From assembly GCA_039545355.1 (NCBI GenBank), contig BCJJ01000004.1, positions 806,001 to 870,000 on the forward strand: DNA of 64,000 bases. The letters run 5' to 3'. Shown here piece by piece: positions 10,643 through 22,079 of the stretch (position 1 is the first letter of the stretch; each line of letters begins with the position of its first letter). The notes under the pieces are model-generated. The model saw only the letters and a list, made by a program, of their open reading frames with translations. It did not search any database and was not told the DNA's origin. This DNA is from Trichosporon coremiiforme. Lineage: Eukaryota > Basidiomycota > Tremellomycetes > Trichosporonales > Trichosporonaceae. A program made the position numbers and the translations under genes.

Positions 10643-12713
10643 TCACGCGTCATCCTCGCTCTCCTCCTCCTCCTCGTCACTCTCGATCTCCCTCATCTGC
10701 ACCTTGAGCACCTCATCCTCCCAATTGATGCTGAAGGCAACACCGAGCTCCGCACTAGAAGTGCACGCGAGGGCAATGGCGGCTCCGGCCCAAAGTCCAG
10801 CCAAACCCCATCCCTTCGTGATACCGAGCCACGCGCCAATAGGCAGTCCGACGACATAGTATCCGATAAAGTGGATGAGCGATCCGACATTCTGCCGGCC
10901 AAAGGCACGCAGGCACGCGGCACCGACATTCTGCAGACCGTCAAAGATCTGGTAGCTCGCCACGAACACGGCGGCACGCGCCGCCTCGTCTGCGACCTTC
11001 TTGTCTGAGGTGAAGAAGTTGGCGATCTGATGGCGGAAGATGAGCACGAGCAGTCCCGCCGTGCCCGACACGAGCACCTCGAGGAGGAATCCGGCACGGA
11101 CACTGCGCTTCGCGCGCTTGATTGCACGCAAGCCGAAACCGAGCAGGTTGCCGACACGGTTTGCGATGCCGATACTGATCGCGTACGGGACCATGGCGAC
11201 GAGATTGTCGAGCGTGGAGATGACGGCCTGCGCGGCGACCGCGACATGGCCGAGTCGGCCGGCGAGGAGAGCGATGACCTCGAAGGCCCACAGCTCCGAA
11301 CCGAACATGAGCGCACCAGGGACCGCGAGCCAGAGCACGGGTCCCCAGTCCCGAAGCGCGGCGGAGGTGAAGCCATCCCAGCACTCGCGGGCGCGGGTGC
11401 GCGATGCGTAGAGAACGATGAGGATACCGTCGAGCCACAGTGTCGTCGCGGTTGCTACTGCGGCTCCCGCGGCGCCCATCGAGGTGTGGTGCACGAGGTA
11501 AACGGCGATGGCGGTGTGCACGGGCAGGAGACAAAGCAAAATCAGGGGCGGCGCAGCCATCATGTCTGCGGGTAGTTAGCGATGGTGGCCAAAGCAGCCC
11601 GGTTAGGCAAGCGAAGAGGAGACACTCGGGTGCCTCGCTCGCCCTTCCCGGTTTACTCACTCTGAACCTGCACGAACGCCTTCATCGTTTCAACGAGACC
11701 AAGCGCGGGGAGAACCAGGATAGCCCAGCGCATGTACACGACCATACCCTCGACGAGGTCGTGCGGCTGGCCAAGCGCCCTGAGGATAGGGCCGATGTTC
11801 CACCAGAAGATACCGACAGACAGAGCAAGCACCATGGACAGCATGAGCGTGCGCAGGAGGATATGGCCGATGTGGCTGCGGTGTTCCGGCTGGGGGTAAA
11901 GCGGGGCGGCAAGCGTCGTGAACGCGGCAGCGAGGGCGAGCGGGAGCGGGAAACCGGTAACCATGATCAGGAGGGACGAGTTGCCGGTGACGGCGAGCGC
12001 TTCGGCACCTGTGGGTTAGCTATCACCTTATCACATCTGGGGTCGTGCGACCAAACCACCGGCTACGGGTTGGACACATGCACACACGCACGGCCCCGGG
12101 ACCCAGCGCCAAGCGGCACAACCCGTGTAAGGGACTCACCTAGCGTCGTTACAACAAGGATGTTAATCGTACTAAGGGCGTTCTCAAGCGCGAGACCAGC
12201 CGACAACGGCACAGACGATCGGCAGAGAACGCCGAACTCAGTCCAAGTCGTCGCAGGCTTGTTGAGACCGTCGAGGGTGTGCAGCCTAGGTGCACGCGGG
12301 ATGAGGGGCGCTTGCTCGCTGTCGACCCCATTCATAACCGCCGATCCAGTGCCTCCGATGGCACCGGCACCAGCAGAAGTGACGCCATCGCCGCCCGCCG
12401 GCTGCGTCGTAGTTGTAGGGCTAGTGGAGCCATACCCAACCGCTGCACCTGCATGCGGGGCCGCCGTACCCGACGGCCGACGAGTATTCCGCGCGGTAGG
12501 CGTCTTGGGCAGCTGCGGCATCGCGCTAGTAGACGGAGTCCGGCCATGCTGAGGCCTCGCCATTGTTGGGTTCTGCGGCCGGTTCGAAGGCGGAGGGCCA
12601 TGCCGGCCGACGAAAGTCGGGCTCGTGGAGATACCACTCGGGCGGCGGCCCTGGGGAGGTTGGATGCTGAGGGCGGCATTACGAGCCGCCCATCGATTTG
12701 TCGGGGAGGACAT
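10643..12713 (-). CDS. MATE family multidrug/toxin extrusion transporter
   Basis: Three exons, 12713-12140, 12008-11661 and 11565-10643, give 614 residues. The first ~145 residues form a cytoplasmic, Ser/Pro/Thr-rich and probably disordered extension. Twelve hydrophobic segments follow in a typical MATE arrangement. Recognisable blocks are PLSAGLALENALSTINILVV in helix 1, GFPLPLALAAAFTTLAAPLY and MPYAISIGIANRVGNLLGF-type sequence in the second half (here VPYAISIGIANRVGNLLGF). The C-terminus is strongly acidic (SDEEEEESEDDA). MATE proteins export organic cations or metabolites in exchange for H+ or Na+; the substrate here is unknown. Both introns have GTGAGT donors and CTAAC-type branch motifs. 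Confidence 0.9.
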
Positions 12714-13333
12714 TGCTCCTTGCTGCTGGTGAGTTGTGTGTTGTTGAAGAGAAGAGAGGGACTGGAGTCGCGATTCAAATTCAGTGGAGGCTGTTCAGTC
12801 CGGCAGGTACAGGCAGTGGCAGGTGACCCTGCCCAGTCCCGCCGGCCTCCACCGCCCCGTCCAGCGACTTTGGCATGGCCCCGCTATTACTCCGCACCCC
12901 GCTGAATAGCCTGATTGCATGAACTGGACCATACAAATGCCTAGCATTGGTTAGTCACTGATATCAACAACAAGGATACGCCTGATTAGTTGATACGGTG
13001 GGCACATGGAAGCGGCCGGGGTCGTACCGGGAAACCAACAGCACATGCATATCTTGGCGACTAGTAAAGTTTTACACTGATCGTCGCGGATCGCGCGCCC
13101 CGCCACGCTTACATCTGCAGATCAGCCATCTGACGTACATTGGGTCAGGCTCTTGCAAAATTCAGGCCGCACTCCAGGCCGTACAAAAGGGCACGTGATT
13201 TGGAGTGTGAATATTACGTAAGTTTTTTTGGGATAATGAGGATGGCCCAAGTCTCCCACGCTGACCTGCCGGCAACACTGCTGCTGAGCTCAACCGAGAT
13301 TTCGATTTGTCGATCCGCCTCCATCAACAGACC
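12714..13333. other. Divergent intergenic region between the MATE and COA8-like genes
   Basis: It should hold the promoters of both genes. I see no spliced coding region or tRNA-like element. Confidence 0.45.
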
Positions 13334-14137
13334 ATGCTGAGACCGACCAGGCGATTACTCCAGGCCGCCGCCGAGGGCGCGGCGAGCGCGCCGAAAGCGC
13401 GCAAGAGGTATCAGCCTGGTGAGGTAGACCTCGTTGCTCCGTGAGTGTCCGTTGGCAGCGATTGCTCTTTGAATATCAGCGACTGCCACTCTGACTTCTC
13501 GAGGGAAGACGCATGTGCAGGTCACTGTCCCAGCTGCGACACACGAGTTCACTTAGCTTATCTCAGGCCTGACCCGCTGTCGAACATTCGCCCAATTATC
13601 TATGCGACGCCGCTGTACAAGCCGAGCAACTCGCCGTACTCGGCGTCCGAGTTCCCGTTGCTCAAGCCCTCTGAGCAGAAGCTGTACGAGCTGCAGATGT
13701 CGACCAAGATGCACAAGGAGCGCGTCGACATGGAGAACCACCGATTCTGGGTAAGTCTGCGCTTTTGGCTGGCTGCTGGTCTCGGCACCGGCCGGGTAGC
13801 CGCCGGAAGAAATCAAGGCTGCACTGACTTTATGGTTTGAGCTGACGCCAGGCTACAACGAACCTCGCTTTTGAGGCTCAGCGCGATGCTCGCCTTGCAG
13901 CGCTGAACCCGTCTGACCCGCCGACGCCGGAGGACCTCGCGAAGCGGGAAGCAGTACTCACGCAGTTCTATCGTGACTGGCAAGTCGGGAATCGCGACCG
14001 CATGATCGGATGGGTCGAGGAGTGGTGGCGCCAGGTCTGGATCGGCATCAAGATGCAGGCCAAAGTGTACCTCGCGGGCGGCTGGAAGAAGCGTTCATGT
14101 GAGTTAGTTGTTCTGAGATACGAACTGACATCCAGAG
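13334..14137 (+). CDS. COA8: COA8/APOPT1-like mitochondrial protein (cytochrome c oxidase assembly)
   Basis: Four exons, 13334-13440, 13567-13750, 13852-14098 and 14136-14137, give 179 residues. The N-terminus (MLRPTRRLLQAAAEGA) is Arg-rich and amphipathic, as in a mitochondrial presequence. The core follows the apoptogenic protein 1/COA8 pattern: PPDPLSNIRPI, then EQKLYELQ, then HRFWATTNLAFEAQRDA, then a QFYRDW block, ending KKRS like animal COA8. Animal COA8 helps assemble and protect complex IV in the mitochondrial matrix. The last intron (14099-14135, 37 nt) interrupts the stop codon, giving T|AG. If it is retained, translation would continue about 19 codons to TAG further on. Family identity is by motif recognition only. 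Confidence 0.78.
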
Positions 14138-14488
14138 TGCGACGGACGCGGTAGACGACAGGAGGACGAGAGGAGGCCAGGCGCAAATCAATTAGCATTT
14201 TAGCATCGCAAGCATCAGTATGGCTAGCATAGTCTTGGGCTGCACAGTACACATATGCATTGTACTATACCACTCTACTTGCTCTTGCACTGCTCGGAGC
14301 GCGCCGCTATCTGATAAAGAGCTCGTGTATTTCTCGAAGTCCGCAGATTACGAATATTGGTCCCGCCGCCGCACGTTGAGCGGCGAGTCGAGAGATTGCG
14401 TGCCTGGCCGCCACCAGCATATGCGGGGCTGCTGATCAATCTCGTCGCCTCCGTCACTTCGTCGTTCCAACTTTTTCCACTTCCAACA
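14138..14488. other. Short intergenic region between the COA8-like gene and NBP35
   Basis: A 351-base gap holds the 3' flank of the COA8-like gene and the promoter of the downstream co-oriented NBP35 gene. Nothing else is recognised. Confidence 0.45.
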
Positions 14489-15589
14489 ATGAGCGGCGTG
14501 CAGAACGGCATGTCCTCGCTATCAGTACAGGAGCCTCCAAAGACTGAGAAGACGACCGAGAAGCCGGCCGACGCACCTGAGGACGCACCCGAGCATTGCC
14601 CGGTAAGCTCACTAGCCCCCTACCATAGCTGACAAACAGGGTCCCTCGTCCGAGCAAGCAGGCAAGGTCGATGCGTGTGAAGGATGCCCGAACCAGGCCG
14701 TTTGCGCTGCTGGACCGCCGCCACCAGACCCCGACATCCCGCTCATCGCTGAGCGGCTGTCGCACGTCGGCAAGAAGATCCTCGTGCTCTCTGGCAAGGG
14801 TGGCGTCGGCAAGTCGACCTTCACGGCTGCGCTGGGCTGGGCTCTGGCTGCGGACACGGAGCTCGAGACAGGAATCATGGACGTGGACATCTGTGGTCCC
14901 TCCATCCCTCTCCTGACGGGTCTTGAGGGGGCTCAGATTCGCACAAGCGCCTCGGGATGGGAGCCAGCGTACGCCGCCGAGAACCTCGCCGTCATGTCGA
15001 TCGGCTTTCTCCTCCCCTCCGCCTCCGATGCGGTCATCTGGCGCGGACCGAAGAAGAATGGCCTCATCAAGCAGTTCCTGAAGGATGTCTCTTGGGGCGA
15101 TCTGGACTACCTCGTCGTCGACACGCCGCCGGGAACATCAGACGAGCACCTCAGCATCGTCGAGTACTTCAAGCAGGGTGGCATCGATGGCGCCGTACTC
15201 GTCACGACGCCGCAGGAGGTCGCGCTGCAGGACGTGCGCAAGGAGATCGACTTCTGCAACAAGGTCGGCATCCCCATCATCGGTGTTGTGGAGAACATGT
15301 CAGGATTCGTGTGCCCGAACTGCAAGGGCGAGAGCCAGATCTTCCGCCCGACGACAGGTGAGTCATGAGTGAAAAGCTATGGCGCGCGGAACACGAGCTG
15401 ACATCAGGCGGCGCCGAGGCCATGTGCAAGGAACTCGGGCTCGAGCTGCTCGGCCGCATCCCGCTCGATCCGCGTATCGGCCAGCTCTGCGACAAGGGCG
15501 AGAGCTACCTCGATGCCTTCCCCGACTCGCCGGCAACCGAGGCGTACCTCGACGTTGTGGAGCGGATCCGCGAGAAGCTTGGTGACTAA
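14489..15589 (+). CDS. NBP35: Cytosolic Fe-S cluster assembly scaffold NBP35 (NUBP1-type P-loop NTPase)
   Basis: Three exons, 14489-14602, 14640-15357 and 15408-15589, give 337 residues. The N-terminal ferredoxin-like cysteine motif CX13CX2CX5C is complete (Cys37, Cys51, Cys54, Cys60) and separates NBP35 from its partner CFD1. The deviant Walker A motif GKGGVGKST lies at about 90-98, followed by [11 protein letters not shown] and [12 protein letters not shown]. The bridging-cluster CPxC motif is present as FVCPNCKG. In yeast and animals the NBP35-CFD1 complex builds 4Fe-4S clusters in the cytosol and delivers them through the CIA pathway to nuclear and cytosolic proteins. No key residue is missing. 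The gene ends 90 bp from the oppositely oriented FIST-like gene. Confidence 0.95.
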
Positions 15590-15679
15590 TCGTGTTGATC
15601 TACTGTTGTATGCATATCTTCTAGAGTCTGCGGCGCCTACGTACTCGTACACAACTCATCCCCCTCCGCCACGGCTCCC

Positions 15680-17058
15680 TTACCACCCGCAAGTGACAGC
15701 CGCTCCCGGAACCGTACAGATATCACGGCCGAGGACGAATCCCTCCTCACTGCAAGCAAGGAAGCCCTTCGTCTGCCCCTCACCCATCTCAGGCGGCGGC
15801 GCCTCATACATGTCCTTCTTCTCCAGCGCTCCGAAGCGGATCGTAGCCCCAGCGAGGGGCGCCTGGGGCTCTGTCGTCCCCTTCTGAGCCCGCTGCTGGA
15901 ACTGCACCATCTGGCCCTCATTCAGCGGTATGTCCGTGTCGAGGCTGAGAGCGCCGCGGCTCGGATCGCCAGAGAGAATACGCACGACGCGAATGGCGTC
16001 CGAGTGCGGGTCGGAAATCTCGAGCCAGAAGTCCTCGTCCTTCTCCAGTCCTGTGCGCGGCTTGCCGTGGTCGCGTTCTTGCAGAAGGCCGATGAGAGTC
16101 TGAGTAGGGTTCGAGGAGGCACCCTTGAACGAGAGCAAAAGATTGCCACGAGCACTGATGTTAGCTTGGAGATGGAAGTGCTCACGGAAGCTGCATCGCG
16201 AAACACTCACGAATCAACCATCATCGGCGCACCAAGTGCTTGCGTACCGTATCGCACGGCGACCTGAGGCCGGGAGCGGAGCTGCACGCCTACCGTGCCC
16301 TTCTCGTAACGGTTCTTGTTGCACCACAGGGTGTGCGTTGAGCCCGTAACGAATGGTGTCGGGGCAGACACGAGGCCAACGGTCCGAATCAGCCTCTGAC
16401 TCAACCTCGCAAGCACGGGACCGGGGTTCGCGTCCGTGAGACAGAGGACAGCTGACGTGGCAGCATCGACGTTGAGCTCATCCGTACGCCCTCCGGTGCC
16501 ACCAACAGCTTTCGGGTTAGAGCCCGGCGGCGCAGACCCCTGCGCAACACCCGAGCCGTCCCAGACGCCGTTCCAGCCCTTCTCGCCCAGAAGCGCCTCG
16601 AGGGAGCCGACCTCGGAGCCGCTCTTGTCCGCGCCCCAGTCTGTGCCCACACGGTGCCAGCGTCCGACCTCTGCGTGGCCTCGTCCAGACAGGGGAGTGT
16701 AGAACGTCGTCGCCTCGGAGAGCACGTCTCGCTCAAACGCGGCAAGGGAGAGTGAGGGAAGCGTCGAGTGGTGGAAACTGCCGACGCCTGTGGGTCAGCT
16801 ACGCCTATCTACAGACCAGCTGCGGCAATGGGACGTGCACTCACTCTCGAATCCCTGCATCATGGGGAGATAGTTCTGCCATCCGCCCAGATTCGCGCTG
16901 AGCGAGTACAGCAGCACCGAGTCCTTCTTCACTGTCCCCAGCCAGGACTCGACAGCCTCGGGAGTCGGGTACACGAGCGTGTTGGCCTTGACCGAGAGGG
17001 ATCTCCGGGACGAGCCGCCTAGGCGCCGCGGCGCCCCTCGCAGCGTTCGGGACAGCAT
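15680..17058 (-). CDS. FIST-like domain protein, probably mitochondrial
   Basis: Three exons, 17058-16845, 16787-16211 and 16154-15680, give 421 residues. The first ~25 residues are rich in Arg and Ser without acids (MLSRTLRGAPRRLGGSSRRS), suggesting a mitochondrial presequence. The following blocks SVLLYSLSANLGGW, SVGSFHHSTLPSLSLA and GRGHAEVGRWHR resemble the FIST domain proteins of basidiomycetes, related to the sensory FIST/FBXO22 superfamily. The assignment rests on remembered motif style, so I hold it at moderate confidence. The C-terminal third is a mixed-charge domain with no known motif. Both introns have GTGAGT donors with GCTGAC or GCTAAC branch motifs. The gene converges with NBP35. 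Confidence 0.7.
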
Positions 17059-17200
17059 GGGTGTTAGTTGCTTTAGGAGCTTTAGGATCGGTCAACTGTT
17101 CATTCCTCGCTCGGTGCAGGCTGAACTTTCTGCGCCCTTCGTCATATCGGTCAGATCTGTCACGTGGGAGTGGAGGTCGGTGGCAAGAACGTAGCACCGT

Positions 17201-17236
17201 GGGAGATCTGGGAGATCTGGGAGATCTGGGAGATCT
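17201..17236. repeat. Microsatellite (GGGAGATCT)x4
   Basis: Four perfect copies of a 9-bp unit lie about 140 bp upstream of the FIST-like gene start. Confidence 0.9.
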
Positions 17237-20200
17237 GCTTGGCCAATACGGAGTGGAGGATGAACTCCGCGCGAGGAGAGATTTTCCTCCATGCAGAAGA
17301 GAGAGAGGCGGCGGCCACCGTCATCCGCGGTCGTCGGGCAGGAGGACAGCGGATATGGAACACCCACACTCCTGCAGCCACCAGCGCCATCGGGTTCGTC
17401 TCGTGCCCGTGGGTCTCGCAGGTCCAGCTGCAGCGCCAGACCGATGTCCATGCCCATTTTCCAGCCCTGTTCCAGCCTCGATTGCAGGCTTCCCGCCATG
17501 TTGAAAACCGGCTTGCTTGGAATCTACAGTGGGATGAGCAGCGCAACGTAACGAGCCATCGAGGCAGAACTGGAAACGAGACAATGGAAACTAATGAATT
17601 ACCGGCCGGATGCCGGTGTCATGGGCAAAGTTGAGGTGGCGTACGACGTGCGACGAACATCGGAGGGCCGGAGCACCGGAGCATTTACAATACATGTCTA
17701 TGACTGTGTCGGAGAAGAATGCTTCGATAGGGTTGTTGGCAGGAGCGAGGCGTCCTACCAACACCCGCTGATGTCTTGGAAAGTGACTTACGCAGCCGTT
17801 ACGGTGGCGCTGAGACTGGCCGCTCAGCTGACTTCTGCTGTTGGTCTGGCCGGAAGAGTGGTAGGGTGCGGAATCGCGAAATGAGCGGGAACGCATACCC
17901 ACCCGCGATGTTGTTCCCTCGCTCGCTTCGCTCCAATGCTCGGAAGACAGGACATGCACAGCGACAGCCGTGAAAAGATCGAAGATGGTGCCCGCGAAGT
18001 CCGCGAACGTCTCATGTTCCGGCATGCCGCGTTCTTTTCATTCCACAAACTCTTGCAACCTGACGGGTATGTCCCGGGATCGCGATCGAGGTCAACTGAA
18101 AAGAGCCTATGGAAGCAGCAAGACCCGTCACTCATTTCGGAGCGCGGCCGCCACAATGGACGAGCTGGACAGACTCATCCGACAGACCCAGATTATCGGA
18201 ACGGGCAGTCTTCTCGGCAGCGCGCTCAATGGTTGAATCGTCGATGCCTCATGACAGGCGACTAGCCGGATATGCCGGTCTGACGGGCAACTGACTGTTC
18301 AAGTGACTGCCGAAGTGACAGTAGACGCTCCATACGACAGCGTTTGGAACGCCTGGAACAGCTATGGAACAGCGTACGACGCCGGGGTTCGCCGAGTTTC
18401 ACTCCCCTTATCTAAGTGAGACCTGGTCTGAGAGGTGTCCGATGGTGCTCACTTGATCTTTGCCGGGTCCACTGGACATGTCCGACGTTTCATCGTCCGC
18501 CGGCGCCAGTATCGCCGGAGCCGTCAGTAGGTAGCTGGACATTGGCGGCCATCACAGGTCGCCGTGCCATTCTCCCCGCTTTCCAGCAGTATGTGCCATG
18601 TCAGCGAGGACCCACTCGCGAGACCGACCATTTCGTCAGTCTATCCAGGACGGTCTTGTGACTGCGCGGTTCGCAGACCCACTCGGCGCGCAGCGCGCTC
18701 TTCATTGCGCCGGCCCGGTACAATTCATCGCTCTGCCTAAGCGCTCCCCCGGAATTGCCGGATCCCCATCTAGGGCATCAACGCACAGCATCGAGTAAGC
18801 GCGCGCACTGGGTCTGACTGGCCCTCGCTGGCGCTCACTCGCGCGAAGGTCTGACACCAGTCACTGCACGAGTTTTGGCGCGATGGGTGCGAGCTTGCGC
18901 TCCTGCCCTAGTACTGTCATGAGACGAGAATGGGGGCGGTCTGCGCGATAGGACGGCCGGGCTGCGGAGCAGGGTTGACGGAGGACCCTAATCTGGTTCA
19001 GGTTGAAGGAGCACAAGCGACGAACCAGCAGGCGGAGGACGACCCGACGCCGCTGCGTGGACGCGCGCCTCGGCGCTGGACCGCGGACCCGAGAGGTCGG
19101 CGCGCTCGCGCACTCGGACGTAGTGCCGCGGCGCGACAACGGAGCAGGGGTCCAAGCGACGCCGCCGCCGCTACTGCATGTGGGACATGACTGCGGAGGA
19201 AGCTCGCCGAACGGTAGGCCATTCAGCGGTCTCGGTGTCCTGAACGCCGTGGACGCCGGCCCTGGGCGCTGATCCAGCTCCTAGATGTCGCTCCTAGGGA
19301 TCAATACTCGGCGTCAGGCTGCTGCATTCTCGTCCTGAGTTCTGTGTGTCAGCCCTCGGGGTCCGTCATGTCGGTCATGTTTCTCATACGGCGTGGGCTT
19401 TGTGGCGTCGCTTGCAGCCAGTCGGCGCACCTGGCCACAGCACCTCCCGTCAGCCAGGCGATCCTGCCACCACCACGCTCGTGTGGCGTCCGGCCTCTGA
19501 CGACAGATCTCCTCGCCTCCCTGTGCGTCAGATCAGACCTTCAGCCTCGTCAGCCAAAAGATGTGAGCTTTAGTCCTGTCTGCCCATCTGCACATCTCAC
19601 AGGCACTATTACAAGGATTAGCCGTTCTACATAGCATCAGCCAGTCTCGTACCGAGCCAGCCTGCAGCACCGTGAAACGGGGATATGTGCCACGCATCTG
19701 ACGCAGCCTTGCGCGGCTGCACGGATTGCGATATTGCTGCCTCCTATGCATCTCCGCAAGGCGGCGAGACGGGAAGAGGAAGCAGAATATGCATACATGT
19801 CATTCTCGCATCCGGCTTTGGGTTCGGAACAATTCAGGCGCCCCTGCGAGGGGAAGTGCGGGGTCGACCGCGGGAGACATCGCCATTACGATGTGCTGAC
19901 GCGATGCCACGCCGACTTGCGTTCCAGAAGCACCAGTTACCTCACAGCATGTAGGAGCTGGCCAGACTCGCCAGGGGTGCCCAAGCTTGCGCAAATGCAC
20001 CCGAAGCACCCGCAGCGCCGAGAGAGCATAAGCTGCCGGCGAGCGCTGAGAGGCGGCCAGTGGGGGCTCATGTCAGGTTGCCTTGATGAGGCTGGCCACG
20101 TACGTAACAACGCGTATCTGATACAGGACCTTCGCAACATGCACGGCCTGATATACGCGTCTCTCTCGGAGCGGCTAAGGCTGCCCGATCCCTCCTCCCG

Positions 20201-22052
20201 GTGCCCACACGTCCCACCTATTCCGGTGCAGATGAACCGCAGAGGTGCAAGCGTTCGTATCGCGGACCACCCTCTCCTACCGTTACGCTCGCCCACATGC
20301 TCTACAAGACACATGCTCGAAAGCTATGAGAACGTCGCGTGCCCTACGAGCTCTAGCCCAGGATCTGCAAGGTCCACCAAATCCCAGGTCCCGGCGATAG
20401 GCTCTCCGCGCTGAATGGCAGACCTTCGCTGTGCGTCACTGTCTGCGAATTGATGGACCCCGAGGCCCCGACGAAGGGGTGCATAACGCTCGTTCCTCTC
20501 GGTCCAGCGTGCAGTGCAGACCACCAGTGATGCCCTGCGGCGATTCGTTGGTCTACAGATTCACACCGAACGCTTTGCTCTCGGTCCGGCAGGTCCAGCC
20601 GCGCACCGGGTGTCCCTCCCAATTGAGGAATTGGCAAGCGTGATGCATTCACGTGCCTGGCCTGCACCCAAATCTTATCTTGGGCCCGTCCGCAAGGTCC
20701 GTCCTAGTGCTGCCGCTATGCTGTGTCAGAGTGCCGCTTGCGTCGTACACTGAACACTGGCGCTGTGCAAGTGCGGGGAGAATTGTTAGCAGACCAACAA
20801 GAAATGGTGTGTGCACTGACGTACTGGTGGTATCTGGGTGTGGCGTTCCGGAGGCTGTACCGGGATGCGGCTCCTTGAAGCACATGGGCAGGCGGGCGTA
20901 CGTGCGCTCATGCACTTGTGTGTGCGTTGAGGCGAGACCTTCGGCTCCATGCGATGCACGTCTGCCTCGAGAAGTCACCAGTGACGACCCAGCTTGGTCG
21001 AAAGACCATAGGTGCCCACGCCCGTACATTCATCAGCGTCTCCACGCCATCGGTCCTCACGCCACTCCATGAGGCGACAAGAGTTATGACGCCCAGCCTC
21101 TCATTCGCCCTCAAGAATGATCGGCACACATGAGTCCCAATCGATGAAGCTAGAGCCAAAATCTCCTCATTATCCTTGCGATCCTTCCATGCTCCTGCTC
21201 GTCTGGAGCGGCAGGCCGAGTCAACCGGACTGTTTCGGGCGAAAGACCGGCTTTGCACGCCTGCGTACGTCTCACGTTTCGGGCATAACAGTTTGCGTGA
21301 GGAACGGAGAACGAGGGGCCAACCATGGCGAGTATGCAGCCTGAGCATGGGGAGAACAAGTAGTGCTCACGGTCGCCGCCGGCAAGCTCTCGCAAGCAAA
21401 ATAAAGTTCGCCATGCGGAGGAAACGCCAGGGGCTCGTGGTCGTAAGCCGTGCCTCGGTGTGCCTCGGTACCTCCGTGCCTGCATTCTCCCATTGTGCCA
21501 AACGTTGCTCCACCACGGCCCCTCTCCACATTTTCGCATCGTTTCGATCCATAAAGCAAGCTGGAACTGTGCTATTCCGTGATGGGCGTCAATTGTCAGC
21601 CGGGTGCTGACCGGGGGCAATAGCACATGTCCCATCGGCCGTGGCGGCGCACTCTTGTTGAGAGGGGACCTGGGCCGGTGGCCGCTGATCCGGGCGAGGG
21701 ATGGTTCTTCCGCTGAATTGCGCGAAAATTGGTGGTCCTCGCGGACCTCGCGGCTCGCGGAGCTTGCGGAACCACTTGCTGTAATGTCTCACAAAACGCT
21801 GATGTGTCTCGCGGCGAAATTCGAAGAGTACGACGACGCTGGTGCGTCTGAACGGTTGTGCGATTTCCTCCCTCTCGCAGATGACCTCTGCACATATGTG
21901 GAGAGTACGCAGAGCCCACTGCCACGCAACGCCGAACCGTCGCCGAGACTACAGTCGTACATGGCAGTGCCAGGACGCACGACAAGGAACGGGGCACGAT
22001 GATCCCACCCGTCCTGGGTCCCACGACAGGTATATCAGACGATTTGCCGGGG

Positions 22053-22079
22053 GCTCTTGGAGCTTTTGGAGCTCTTGGA
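22053..22079. repeat. Three copies of a 9-bp unit (GCTCTTGGA)
   Basis: Units at 22053, 22062 and 22071 differ by one base in the middle copy. The repeat sits in the gene-poor block. Confidence 0.8.

Noticed and set aside
11440..12552. Plus-strand open frame of 370 codons
   Set aside because: It overlaps the MATE gene in antisense, has Arg/Gly-rich composition and no recognisable motif.
19734..20414. Open frame of 226 codons in the gene-poor block
   Set aside because: No splice partners, no codon bias and no motif; likely chance.
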